Assembly (NCBI RefSeq): GCF_003116135.1
Contig: NZ_PDOA01000005.1
Location: 124,001 to 188,000 of the forward strand
Direction: 5' to 3'
Length of the DNA: 64,000 nt
Source of the DNA: Teichococcus aestuarii
GTDB lineage: Bacteria > Pseudomonadota > Alphaproteobacteria > Acetobacterales > Acetobacteraceae
In this document: positions 52,580 through 61,095 of the stretch, piece by piece
How the letters are laid out: every line of letters starts with the position of its first letter
Numbering within the stretch: position 1 is the first letter of the stretch
Notes under the pieces: generated by a model
Seen by the model: the letters and a program-made list of their open reading frames with translations, nothing else
Database searches by the model: none
Told to the model about the DNA's origin: nothing
Position numbers and translations under genes: made by a program

Positions 52580-53311
52580 ATGTCCGTGACCGTCCAGGCC
52601 GTGCCCTGCCTGTCCGACAACTATGCCTGGATGCTGCGCGACGGCGCCACCGGCACCATCGCGATCTGCGACCCGGGCGAGGCCGCGCCGGTGATCGAGG
52701 CGCTGGAGGCGGCGGGCGGGCGCTGCGACATCATCCTGCTCACCCACCACCATGCCGACCACATCGACGGGGTGGCGGAGATCCGCGCCCGCTACGGCAG
52801 CAAGGTGATCGGCGCCGCGGCCGACGCGCACCGCCTGCCGAAGCTCGACCAGGCGGTGCAGCCGGGCGACACGGTGCTGGTGGGCGCCACCGCCGGCACG
52901 GTGATCGACAGCCCCGGCCACACCCTCGGCCACATCGCCTTCCACTTCCCCGAGGGCGCCGTGCTGCTCTGCGGCGACACGCTGTTCTCGCTCGGCTGCG
53001 GCCGGCTGCTGGAAGGCACGGCGGCCGACATGTTCCGCGCCCTCTCGCTGCTGAAGCCGCTGCCGCCGGAGACGCTGGTGTGCTGCGGCCACGAATACAC
53101 CGCCAGCAACGCCCGCTACGCCCTGACCGTGGAGCCGGACAACGCCGCGCTGCGCGCCCGCGCCGCCGAGGTGGAGGCCGCCCGCGCCGCCGGCCAGCCC
53201 ACCCTGCCGGTGACGCTGGGCCAGGAGCTGGAGACCAACCCCTTCCTGCGCGCCGGCAGCGTGGAGGAGCTGGCCCGCATCCGCACCGGCAAGGACAATT
53301 TCCGCGGCTGA
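52580..53311 (+). CDS. gloB: Hydroxyacylglutathione hydrolase (glyoxalase II)
   Basis: A 243-residue metallo-beta-lactamase-fold enzyme with THHHADHIDG as metal-binding motif, SPGHTLGHI, CGDTLFSLGCGRLLEGT, HEYTASNARYAL and a C-terminal NPFLRAG glutathione-binding end. It hydrolyses S-lactoylglutathione to lactate and glutathione. Divergent from the methyltransferase with about 80 bases between. Confidence 0.95.
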   Translation: MSVTVQAVPCLSDNYAWMLRDGATGTIAICDPGEAAPVIEALEAAGGRCDIILLTHHHADHIDGVAEIRARYGSKVIGAAADAHRLPKLDQAVQPGDTVLVGATAGTVIDSPGHTLGHIAFHFPEGAVLLCGDTLFSLGCGRLLEGTAADMFRALSLLKPLPPETLVCCGHEYTASNARYALTVEPDNAALRARAAEVEAARAAGQPTLPVTLGQELETNPFLRAGSVEELARIRTGKDNFRG

Positions 53312-53363
53312 GGCGCGGCGGCGCGGGGGGCTGACGGCGGCGCCGAAGACGGGCATCCTGCCC

Positions 53364-53394
53364 GCCGACGCCAGAACCCCGCCGACGCCAGAAC
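53364..53394. repeat. Direct repeat of 14 bp
   Basis: gccgacgccagaac occurs at 53364-53377 and 53381-53394 (17-bp period) in the leader of the glutathione S-transferase gene. Its role is unknown; it may be simple replication slippage. Confidence 0.6.
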
Positions 53395-53409
53395 ACAGGA
53401 CGCGCCCGC

Positions 53410-54012
53410 ATGAAGCTCTTCCACTCCCCCGCCTCGCCCTTCGTCCGCAAGGTGATGGCCTGCGCCATCCTGCGCGGGCTGGAGGGGCGGATCGAGCCGG
53501 TCGCCGCCAACCCGCATGTCAGCCCCGATGTGCTGCTCGCCGCCAACCCGCTGAGCAAGATCCCCGCCCTGCTCACCGACGAGGGCCAGGCGATCTACGA
53601 CAGCCCGGTGATCTGCGAGTATCTCGACGGGCTGGGCGACGCCGCGCCGCTCTTCCCCGCGCCGGGCCCGAAGCGCATCGCGGCGCTGGTGATGCAGGCC
53701 CTGGCCGACGGCATCATGGACGCCGCCGTGGCGCGCCGCGGCAACGAGGGCACGCAGCCGCAGGATGAGGGGCGGCAGGCTTTCTCCGCCCGGCAGAAGG
53801 CCGCGGTGGAGCGCTCCCTGGCGGTGCTGGAGCAGGCGCCGCCGCAGGGGCTGGCCGATATCGGCGCCGTCTCCGTGGCCTGCGCGCTGGGCTATCTCGA
53901 CTTCCGCTTCGCGCATGAGCCGTGGCGCGCGGCGCACCCGAAGCTCGCCGCCTGGTTCGAGGAGGTGGCCGCCAGCCCGGCCATCGCCCGCACCGCGCCG
54001 CCCCAGGGCTGA
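53410..54012 (+). CDS. Glutathione S-transferase
   Basis: A 200-residue GST: N-terminal thioredoxin-like part with SPASPFVRKVMA (Ser at the catalytic site), NPLSKIPALLTDEG (cis-Pro) and YDSPVICEYLD; then the all-helical C-terminal domain. Substrate not known. It follows gloB by about 100 bases and precedes a DUF985 gene by 15, fitting a glutathione-linked detoxification group. Confidence 0.93.
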   Translation: MKLFHSPASPFVRKVMACAILRGLEGRIEPVAANPHVSPDVLLAANPLSKIPALLTDEGQAIYDSPVICEYLDGLGDAAPLFPAPGPKRIAALVMQALADGIMDAAVARRGNEGTQPQDEGRQAFSARQKAAVERSLAVLEQAPPQGLADIGAVSVACALGYLDFRFAHEPWRAAHPKLAAWFEEVAASPAIARTAPPQG

Positions 54013-54026
54013 AAGGCCACCGCCCG

Positions 54027-54491
54027 ATGGACCTGCGCGACCCCTCCCTGCCGGCGGCGGCGGTGATCGCGGCGCTCGGCCTCGCGCCCCACCCCGAGGG
54101 CGGGCACTACCGCGAGATCTGGCGGGACGTGCCGGCGGCGGGCGGGCGCGGCGCCGGCACCGCCATCTACTTCCTGCTGGCGGCGGGCGAGGCCAGCCAC
54201 TGGCACCGGGTGGACGCCGCCGAGGCCTGGCACTGGTATGCCGGCGCGCCGCTGCGCCTGCGCCTCTCGGCCGATGGCGTGGCGGAGTCGGAGCGCCGCC
54301 TCGGCCCCGGCCTCGGTGCCGGGGAGGCGCCCTTCGCCATCGTGCCGACGGGCCAGTGGCAGGCGGCGGAGAGCCTCGGTGGCTGGACGCTGGCCGGCTG
54401 CACGGTCAGCCCGGCCTTCGACTTCGCCGGCTTCACCCTGGCCCCGCCCGGCTGGAGCCCCGGCGGCACAGGACCGGGTGCCGCGCCATGA
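54027..54491 (+). CDS. DUF985 cupin protein
   Basis: A 154-residue cupin_5 protein: PHPEGGHYREIWRD, YFLLAAGEASHWHRVDAAEAW, WYAGAPLRLRL and WQAAESLGGWTLAGCTVSPAF are DUF985 marks. Function unknown in the family. ATGA overlap with the next gene suggests co-translation. GAAAGG precedes the ATG. Confidence 0.9.
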   Translation: MDLRDPSLPAAAVIAALGLAPHPEGGHYREIWRDVPAAGGRGAGTAIYFLLAAGEASHWHRVDAAEAWHWYAGAPLRLRLSADGVAESERRLGPGLGAGEAPFAIVPTGQWQAAESLGGWTLAGCTVSPAFDFAGFTLAPPGWSPGGTGPGAAP

Positions 54492-55096
54492 GCGAGGCCG
54501 AGGCCTGGGATGCCCGTTACCGCGCCGGGGAATGGCTGTTCGGCCAGGCGCCCAACCGCTACCTGGAGACGCTGGCGCCGCGCCTGCGGCCGGGGATGCG
54601 CGCCCTGGCACTGGGCGACGGCGAGGGGCGCAACGGCGTCTGGCTCGCCCGCCAGGGCCTGCGCGTGACGGCGGTGGACTGGTCCGCCACCGGCATGGCG
54701 CGCGCCGCCGCCCTGGCCGCCGCCGCCGGCGTGGCGCTGGAGACGGCGGTGGCCGACCTCACCGCCTGGGACTGGCCCGAGGCGGAATACGACCTGATCG
54801 CCTGGGTGTTCGTGCATCTGCCGGGGCCGGACCGCCGCGCCGTGGCGGCGCGCGCCTGCCGGGCCCTGGCGCCGGGCGGGCTGCTGCTGCTGGAGGGCTT
54901 CACCCCCGCCCAGCAGGGCCGCCGCAGCGGTGGGCCGAAGGACCCGGACCTGCTCTGGACGCGGGAGGAGGCCGAGGCGCTGTTCGCCGGGTTGGCGGTG
55001 CAGGAATGCCTGGAGGGCACGGTGCGGCTGGATGAGGGGCCGCGCCACCAGGGCCCGGCCGAGGTGGTGCGCGGCCTCTGGCGCCGCGCTGCCTAG
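54488..55096 (+). CDS. SAM-dependent methyltransferase (TehB-like)
   Basis: A 202-residue class I methyltransferase: WDARYRAGEWLFGQAPNRYL at the N-terminus, RALALGDGEGRNGVWLARQG as the SAM site (G-x-G-x-G), TAVDWSATGM, WVFVHLP and RALAPGGLLLLEGF. It resembles the thiopurine/tellurite-type branch by length; the acceptor is unknown. Its ATG overlaps the DUF985 stop. Confidence 0.9.
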   Translation: MSEAEAWDARYRAGEWLFGQAPNRYLETLAPRLRPGMRALALGDGEGRNGVWLARQGLRVTAVDWSATGMARAAALAAAAGVALETAVADLTAWDWPEAEYDLIAWVFVHLPGPDRRAVAARACRALAPGGLLLLEGFTPAQQGRRSGGPKDPDLLWTREEAEALFAGLAVQECLEGTVRLDEGPRHQGPAEVVRGLWRRAA

Positions 55097-55139
55097 CCGG
55101 GTGGCCGGGGGAGAGCCTCCCCCGGCCGTGCCGCCGCGT

Positions 55140-56315
55140 TCAGGCGGCTTCGATGCACATGGCGACGCCCATGCCGCCGCCGATGCACAGCGTGGCCAGC
55201 CCCTTCTTCGCGCCGCGCGCCTGCATCCCGTAGAGCAGGGTGGTCAGCACGCGCGCGCCGGAGGCGCCGATCGGGTGGCCCAGCGCGATGGCGCCGCCAT
55301 GCACGTTCACCTTCGACGTGTCCCAGCCGAGGTCCTTGTTCACCGCGCAGGCCTGGGCGGCGAAGGCCTCGTTGGCCTCGATCAGGTCGAGGTCCTGGAC
55401 GTTCCAGCCGGCCTTCTGCAGCGCCTTGCGGCTGGCCGGGATGGGGCCGGTGCCCATGATGGCCGGGTCGACGCCCGCGGTCGCCCAGGAGGCGATGCGC
55501 GCCAGCGGCTTCAGGCCACGCTTCGCCGCCTCGGCCGCTGACATCACCACCAGCGCCGCCGCGCCGTCATTGATGCCCGAGGCATTGCCGGCGGTGACGG
55601 AGCCATCCTTGGCGAAGGCCGGGCGCAGCTTGGCCAGGATCTCGCGGCTGGTCTCGGGCTTCGGGTACTCGTCGTTCTCCACCACGGTGTCGCCCTTGCG
55701 GCCCTTCACCGTGACGGGGGCGATCTCGGCCCGGAAGGCGCCGCCCTTCATCGCCTCGCCCGCCTTGCGCTGGCTGTTGAAGGCGAACTCGTCCTGCTCG
55801 TCGCGGCTGATCTGGTACTTCTGGGCCACGTTCTCGGCGGTGTTGCCCATGTGGTAGCCGTTGAAGGCGTCCCACAGCCCGTCCCGGATCATCGTGTCGA
55901 TCATCTGGAAGTCGCCCATCTTCACGCCGGCGCGCAGGTTGGCGCAGTGCGGGGCCTGGGTCATGCTCTCCTGCCCGCCGGCGACGACGATGGCGGCATC
56001 GCCCGAGGCCACCTGCTGGGCGGCCAGCGCCACGGCGCGCAGGCCCGAGCCGCAGAGCTGGTTGATGCCGAAGGCGGTGGCGCCGGCCGGGATGCCGGCG
56101 TTGATGGCGGCCTGGCGGGCCGGGTTCTGCCCGGCGCCGGCGGTCAGGATCTGGCCCATGATGACCTCGTCCACCGCGCCGGCCTCGATGCCCGCGCGCT
56201 CCAGCGCCGCCTGGATGGCGATGGTGCCGAGCGCGTGCGCCGGCAGGGCCGCGAAGGCGCCGTTGAAGGCGCCGACCGGTGTCCGCGCGGCGGCGGCGAT
56301 CACGATATCGGTCAT
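55140..56315 (-). CDS. phaA: Acetyl-CoA acetyltransferase (beta-ketothiolase)
   Basis: The 391-residue thiolase condenses two acetyl-CoA into acetoacetyl-CoA, the first step of PHB synthesis. Catalytic residues are C88 (NQLCGSG), His near 348 ([11 protein letters not shown]) and Cys near 378 (CIGGGMG). [18 protein letters not shown]-like [13 protein letters not shown] and ANEAFAAQ are typical. Start at MTDIVIAA. It is close to phaC but about 6 kb from phaB. Confidence 0.95.
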   Translation of the reverse strand: MTDIVIAAAARTPVGAFNGAFAALPAHALGTIAIQAALERAGIEAGAVDEVIMGQILTAGAGQNPARQAAINAGIPAGATAFGINQLCGSGLRAVALAAQQVASGDAAIVVAGGQESMTQAPHCANLRAGVKMGDFQMIDTMIRDGLWDAFNGYHMGNTAENVAQKYQISRDEQDEFAFNSQRKAGEAMKGGAFRAEIAPVTVKGRKGDTVVENDEYPKPETSREILAKLRPAFAKDGSVTAGNASGINDGAAALVVMSAAEAAKRGLKPLARIASWATAGVDPAIMGTGPIPASRKALQKAGWNVQDLDLIEANEAFAAQACAVNKDLGWDTSKVNVHGGAIALGHPIGASGARVLTTLLYGMQARGAKKGLATLCIGGGMGVAMCIEAA

Positions 56316-56459
56316 GGCTGGGTAACTCCCCTTGTGTTGGCCGGCCGGCCCTTTGCGGCGCCGCGTTCCGGCGAAGGCCATCGCGCTGTCGGGGCGGGCG
56401 TCGGGCGCGCCCGTCCCGCACCGCCGTTCCGGCTTACTGTGCGCCGCGTCATGCCCGGC

Positions 56460-57710
56460 TTACAAGCCCGCCAGCCATTCCCGCAGCGGCTGCCAGAGCA
56501 CCGCCTCGGCGCGGCCGCCGGCGGCCATGCCGATATGCCCGGCCGGCACCGGCAGCACCCTGGCGCCCGGCAGCCGCGCCGCCAGCGCCAGGGCCGAGGC
56601 GGGCGGCACGATGCGGTCCGCCCCCGGCACGGCGACGAAGCTCGGCACCGCGAGCTCCGCCGGGTCCACCACCGCGCCGGCCACGCGCCAGCGCAGCCCC
56701 GCCGGCTCGTTGCGGCCGTACCAGCCGCCCAGCGCCTCGCGCGCCACGGGGGCGGCGAGGGGGACGCCGTCGTTCAGCCAGTCCTCCAGCACGACGAAGC
56801 GGTGGGCCCGCTCGCCGGCCGGGTCCATGGAAGCGAAGGCGCGGAACTTGGCGGCGATGTTCCAGGGGTCGAGCCCGGCGAACAGCGTCTGGATCAGGTC
56901 CACCGGCAGGGTGCCGGTGGCCTGCAGCACCGGCTCGATGCCGGGCAGCAGGGCGGCGAGCGTCAGCGCCCGCTCGCGTGCCTGCCCGTCGCCGGCGTGG
57001 AAGTCCCAGGGCGTGGCGAGCAGGGCGAGGCCACGCAGCCGCTCCGGCCGGCGCAGCGCCGCGGCCAGCGCCAGCAGCCCGCCCATGCAGTACCCCGCCA
57101 GCGCCAGGGGGCCGAGCGGGCGCAGCGCCGGCGCGGCCAGGGCGCGCTCCAGCCGGCCGGCGATGTAGTCGGTGAGGGTGAAGCCGCGCGCCGCCTCGTC
57201 GGGCCAGCCCCAGTCGAGCAGCAGCACGCGGGAGCCGCCGGCCGCCAGGGCGCGCAGCATGGAGTGGCCGGGCGCCAGGTCCATCACATAGGCGCGGTTG
57301 ACCAGGGAGGGCACCACCAGCAGCGGCGGGCCCGCGCCGCCATAGTCGAGCAGGCGGGTCTCCCCCTCCTGCCACAGCACGGGGAGGGAGGGCATCTCGC
57401 GTTGCGCGGGGTGGCGGCGATAGGCGGCGAGGCCGGCGATCAGCGCACGGTCCTGCCGCGCCAGCTGCCGCAGCACGGCGGCGCGGAAGCGCTCAGGCGG
57501 GTGGCCGCCGGCGACGAGGGCCTCGGCGATCCGGCGCATCTCCAGCCGGCCCGCCCTCGAGATCGGCCAGGCGTCGCTCCAGCTCGGCGATCCGGGCGAG
57601 AAGGGTGCGCCCGTCATCGGGTCCAGGCTCAGCGCCGCGCCCATCCCGCGCAGCAGCGCCAGGTTCAGGTGCAGCGGCAGGGGGCGCGGGCCGCGGCGGC
57701 GCGGGGTCAT
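56460..57710 (-). CDS. phaC: Class III-like PHA synthase catalytic subunit (PhaC)
   Basis: A 416-residue alpha/beta hydrolase with the lipase-box-like GYCMGG (catalytic Cys near 208), Asp near 363 (VPGADRIVPP) and His near 392 (AGHIGM). LLVVPSLVNRAYVMDLAPGHS, LDWGWPDEAARGFTL and WNDG-like DWLNDGVPL fit the PHA synthase superfamily. PhaC joins 3-hydroxyacyl-CoA into polyester. The N-terminal ~55 residues overlap the end of the PhaE-like gene in another frame. It may start further in, but RPLPLHL near the N-terminus is common in relatives. Confidence 0.84.
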   Translation of the reverse strand: MTPRRRGPRPLPLHLNLALLRGMGAALSLDPMTGAPFSPGSPSWSDAWPISRAGRLEMRRIAEALVAGGHPPERFRAAVLRQLARQDRALIAGLAAYRRHPAQREMPSLPVLWQEGETRLLDYGGAGPPLLVVPSLVNRAYVMDLAPGHSMLRALAAGGSRVLLLDWGWPDEAARGFTLTDYIAGRLERALAAPALRPLGPLALAGYCMGGLLALAAALRRPERLRGLALLATPWDFHAGDGQARERALTLAALLPGIEPVLQATGTLPVDLIQTLFAGLDPWNIAAKFRAFASMDPAGERAHRFVVLEDWLNDGVPLAAPVAREALGGWYGRNEPAGLRWRVAGAVVDPAELAVPSFVAVPGADRIVPPASALALAARLPGARVLPVPAGHIGMAAGGRAEAVLWQPLREWLAGL

Positions 57711-58065
57711 CGGCGGGCGGCGCCGCGGCAGCGGGGGGCGGCGGCGGCGAAGGCGGCGGCGGGGTGGGCGGCGGGGATGCGGTGGCCTCCCGGCTCCCGC
57801 TCCACGACGCGGCCTGGAAGCGGCGTGGCGGCGGGGTGGCGGCGGCGCGCATCCAGGCGGCGCCGAAAGCCGCCCAGGCCGCCCAGCCCTCCGCCAGCTC
57901 GCGGTCGGCGGCCAGCGCCGAGATCTCGCTCTGCCACAGCGTGATCCAATCCTCTGCCAACCTCTCCAGTGCCTCAGGCCCGGCTTGGCCGCCGCCGGGC
58001 TCCGCCCCGGCGCCGGAAGCCGCGCCGGGCCGCTTCCTTTGCGCGTCGTCCTCGGGGCCTGTCAT
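57493..58065 (-). CDS. PhaE-like accessory subunit
   Basis: A 190-residue protein with a Trp-rich helical N-terminus (LAEDWITLWQSEISALAADR, AWAAFGAAWMRAA), a Pro/Ala linker and a C-terminal coiled coil TLLARIAELERRLADLEGG. Helix plus such a coiled coil is the layout of PhaE, the partner of class III synthases. It is smaller than typical PhaE (about 350 residues). Its last ~70 codons overlap the start of phaC in another frame for 218 bp. The assignment rests on position and pattern. Confidence 0.66.
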   Translation of the reverse strand: MTGPEDDAQRKRPGAASGAGAEPGGGQAGPEALERLAEDWITLWQSEISALAADRELAEGWAAWAAFGAAWMRAAATPPPRRFQAASWSGSREATASPPPTPPPPSPPPPPAAAAPPADDPAPPRPAPPAAAPEPGAAARDGRGAEPGPDDGRTLLARIAELERRLADLEGGPAGDAPDRRGPRRRRPPA

Positions 58066-58267
58066 GGCAAATCCTGTCCTGCGGCGCGCGGCCCGGGGCG
58101 GCCCGGGGCGTGCCCCCGGGCGTGATCCGGCCCCGTGCCAGGCCGCGCCGGCGGAACATAGCGCCACGGGCGCGCCACGGAAGGGGCGGGGCACCATCCT
58201 CCTGTTCGCACTGCATCATGCGCCATGCTAGCGTCGCCGCCACCACATGGCGGGATGGGAGGCGACA

Positions 58268-58882
58268 ATGGCCGAACAGGCAAGGCAGCGCGGCACCGAG
58301 GCGGAGGCCAAACCCACGGTAGTCATCAAGAAATACGCCAATCGCCGGCTCTACAACACGGAGGCTTCCTCCTACGTCACGCTCGAGGACCTCGCCGGCA
58401 TGGTGCGGGAGGGGCGCGACTTCGTCGTCTACGATGCCAAGACGGGCGACGACATCACCCGCGGCGTGCTGACGCAGATCATCGTCGAGGAGGAGGCCAA
58501 GGGGCGCAGCCTGCTCCCCACCTCCTTCCTGCGGCAGCTCATCGGCTTCTACGGCGACAGCCTGCAGTCGCTGGTGCCGCGCTACCTGGAATACGCCATG
58601 GGCAGCTTCGCCCGGCAGCAGGAGCAGATGCGGGTCTCGGTCGAGCAGGCGATGGGCGGCTTCAACCCCCTGGCCGGGCTGGAGGAGGTGAGCAAGCAGA
58701 ACATGGCGATGATGGAGCGCGCCATGACGCTGTTCAGCCCCTTCCCGCGCAAGGAGGACTCGGCGCCGTCATCCCGCCCCCCCGCCGAGGAAACCGAGGA
58801 TGTGGCCGCCCTCAAGGCCGAGTTGCGGCAGTTGCGGCAGCAATTGGCACAGCTGCAAAGGGGCGGTAGCAAGGCCGGATGA
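58268..58882 (+). CDS. phaR: Polyhydroxyalkanoate synthesis repressor PhaR
   Basis: The 204-residue protein has the PHB/PHA accumulation regulator DNA-binding domain (VVIKKYANRRLYNTEASSYV, LEDLAGMVREGRDF) and helical PHB-binding C-terminal region, with a final coiled coil (LKAELRQLRQQLAQLQ). PhaR represses phasin and PHA genes and is released when it binds PHB granules. Divergent from the PhaE-like gene over about 200 bases. GGGAGG lies before the ATG at 58268. Confidence 0.95.
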   Translation: MAEQARQRGTEAEAKPTVVIKKYANRRLYNTEASSYVTLEDLAGMVREGRDFVVYDAKTGDDITRGVLTQIIVEEEAKGRSLLPTSFLRQLIGFYGDSLQSLVPRYLEYAMGSFARQQEQMRVSVEQAMGGFNPLAGLEEVSKQNMAMMERAMTLFSPFPRKEDSAPSSRPPAEETEDVAALKAELRQLRQQLAQLQRGGSKAG

Positions 58883-59002
58883 TAACGCTGAGGTTGCGCT
58901 TCTCACGCTGTTGTCAGTCTTCGTAACCCGAAAGGGAACACGCGGCGGCCATTTACTACTTAATAAGGGATGGGATCATTTTTCAGCCTAACAGGGTAGA
59001 GC

Positions 59003-59437
59003 ATGGCCGATCTTGAGGCCGGTGCCGTCGCCACGCGCGACGAGCCGGAGGATACCTCCACACAACGCGCCCGGCAGGCTGACCGCCATGTCGGAGCGCG
59101 CATCCGTGAACGCCGCCTGATGCTCGGTCTGTCGCAGCAGCAACTGGCCAGCATGATCGGCGTCACCTACCAGCAGGCCCACAAATACGAACGTGGCCTG
59201 AACCGTATTTCCGCCGGGCGCCTGTTCGAGATCGCTCTCGTCCTGGCTGTCCCGGTGTCCTGGTTCTTCGAGGGGTTGAACGAGGAAGGGGCGGCGCCGC
59301 CGCTGGGCGTGCGGCAGCGCATGTGCCTGGAACTGGCCCGCAACTTCGCGCTCATCGACAATGAGCGGCACCAGGAGGCGCTGAGCCAGATGGCCCGTGC
59401 CCTCGCGGCCCAGTCTCAGGGCCGTCCGCTGGACTGA
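59003..59437 (+). CDS. XRE-family regulator, PraR-like
   Basis: A 144-residue protein with one HTH_3 domain at about 30-90: VGARIRERRLMLGLSQQQLA, TYQQAHKYERGLNRISAGRL, typical of the PraR-type group in Rhizobiales and Rhodospirillales. The C-terminal helix may dimerise. Targets unknown here. It follows phaR by 120 bases, an AT-richer gap with a possible -10 (TTAATA near 58960). Confidence 0.87.
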   Translation: MADLEAGAVATRDEPEDTSTQRARQADRHVGARIRERRLMLGLSQQQLASMIGVTYQQAHKYERGLNRISAGRLFEIALVLAVPVSWFFEGLNEEGAAPPLGVRQRMCLELARNFALIDNERHQEALSQMARALAAQSQGRPLD

Positions 59438-59536
59438 GACGCCGCTTGCTTTTGCGAGCCATTCGCAAAAAGCGGGCGACGCCTCCACTGCCTGCCTTTA
59501 TGCTCCGGCCGCGTCCGATAGCGCCGGAGTTCCGCC

Positions 59537-61036
59537 TTGTCCGCACCATCACCGCCTGCCTCGCTCCCGTCCGCCGCTTTCCGCGGCGGGCGGCGCAGGC
59601 TGCTGGCCGCCACGGCGGGCGCGCTGGCCGGTGGCTGGCTGGCCGCCCCGCCCCGCCCTGCGCGTGCCGGGGGGGATCCGCCTCCGCCTGAGGCGCCGGG
59701 CGCCCGGCGGCACGACTGGACCTTCCGCGCGCAGGAGCGCCCGGCCCGGCTGCTGGGGCCGGACGGTCCCCTCTCGCGGGTCTGGAGCTACAGCGACGCC
59801 CTGCTGCCGGTGCTGCGCATCCGCCAGGGCGACGCCATCCGCGCCCGGCTGGAGAACGCGCTGCCGGAGCACACCAGCATCCACTGGCACGGCGTGCGCG
59901 TGCCGAACGCGATGGACGGGGTACAGTACCTGACCCAGCCGCCGGTCGGGCCCGGCCAGTCCTTCACCTACGAATTCACCCCGCCCGACACGGGCACCTT
60001 CTTCCTGCACCCGCACTGCAACGAGCCGGGGCAGGTGGGGCGCGGCCTCGCCGCCACGCTGGTGGTGGAAGGCGACGAGCCGGAGCCGCCGGACGCCGAC
60101 ATCGTGCTGGCCTGCAAGGACTGGCGCCTGGCGGAGGATGGCACCTGGCTGCCCTTCGAGACGCCGCAGGGCGCCGGGCGCGCCGGCACCTTCGGCACGG
60201 TGCGGGCGGTGAACGGGCAGCGCGCCTTCGCCGCCACGGTGCCGGCGCATGGCGATATCCGCCTGCGCCTGCTGAACCTCGACGCCACCCGCACCCTGCT
60301 GGCACGGATGGAGGGGGCGGCGGCACAGGTCATCGCCATCGACGGCAACGCGGTCGAGCCCTTCGCGCTGGAGCAGTGGCGCTTCGGCCCGGCGATGCGG
60401 GTGGATCTCCGCGTGCGCGCCCCCGCCGCCGGCGCGGGCTTCACCCTGCTCGACGACTTCCCGCGCGAGCCCTGGCCGCTGGCCCGCTTCACCGCCGCCC
60501 CCTCGGCCCTGGCCGAGCGCCCCTTCGCGCCGCGCCCGCTGCGGGCCGCCCGCGTGCCGCGCGCCGACCTCGCCACGGCCGAGCGGCTGCCCTTCGCCTT
60601 CAGCGCCGCGCCTTTGGGCGCCACTCCGGACAGCGTGGCCGGGCTGCCGCCGGACGATCCCTTCGCGCGGCTCCTGCTGGATTCGCTCTGCGTCGGCCGC
60701 AACACCTTCTGGGCGATCAACAAATCCACCTGGCCAGGCGGCGGGAACCGGCAGCTGCCGCCGCCCCTGGCGGAGTTGAAGGCGGGCCGCTCCTACGTCT
60801 TCGAGCTGCACAACACGACGCCGCACCCGCATCCCATCCACCTGCACGGCCACACCTTCGAGGTGCTCTCGCTTTCCCGCCAGGCGCTGCCGCGCTTCCT
60901 GGCGGACACGGTGCTGCTGCTGCCGCGCGAGCGGGCCGAGATCGCCTTCGTGGCGGCGCCCGGCCGGTGGATGTTCCACTGCCATGTGCTGGAGCACCTG
61001 GAGACCGGCATGATGGGCTGGCTGCGCGTCACCTGA
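59537..61036 (+). CDS. Periplasmic multicopper oxidase
   Basis: A 499-residue cupredoxin enzyme with a Tat-like signal (GRRRLLAATAG) and four copper motifs: HWHGV (near 116), HPHC (near 157), HPIHLHGH (near 433) and HCHVLEHLETGM (near 480), giving T1 and trinuclear centres. It could oxidise Cu(I) or other metals, or phenols; axial Met follows the last Cys-His motif. Not FtsP-like, as the copper ligands are all present. TTG start is used with no clear ribosome site, so the beginning is uncertain. Confidence 0.92.
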   Translation: MSAPSPPASLPSAAFRGGRRRLLAATAGALAGGWLAAPPRPARAGGDPPPPEAPGARRHDWTFRAQERPARLLGPDGPLSRVWSYSDALLPVLRIRQGDAIRARLENALPEHTSIHWHGVRVPNAMDGVQYLTQPPVGPGQSFTYEFTPPDTGTFFLHPHCNEPGQVGRGLAATLVVEGDEPEPPDADIVLACKDWRLAEDGTWLPFETPQGAGRAGTFGTVRAVNGQRAFAATVPAHGDIRLRLLNLDATRTLLARMEGAAAQVIAIDGNAVEPFALEQWRFGPAMRVDLRVRAPAAGAGFTLLDDFPREPWPLARFTAAPSALAERPFAPRPLRAARVPRADLATAERLPFAFSAAPLGATPDSVAGLPPDDPFARLLLDSLCVGRNTFWAINKSTWPGGGNRQLPPPLAELKAGRSYVFELHNTTPHPHPIHLHGHTFEVLSLSRQALPRFLADTVLLLPRERAEIAFVAAPGRWMFHCHVLEHLETGMMGWLRVT

Positions 61037-61055
61037 ACCGGCGGAAACGAAGAGG

Positions 61056-61093
61056 GGGCGCGGGGGGGGAGTTCCTTCCCCCCCCCCGCGCGC
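61056..61093. terminator. Bidirectional GC hairpin between MCO and amidase
   Basis: GGCGCGGGGGGGGA-type and TTCCCCCCCCCCGCGCGCC-type arms pair between two convergent genes. There is no long T-run, so termination strength is uncertain. Confidence 0.6.
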
Positions 61094-61095
61094 CG

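Noticed and set aside
59537-61036. FtsP/SufI-type division protein instead of a multicopper oxidase
   Set aside because: FtsP has lost its copper ligands, whereas here all four copper motifs are complete.
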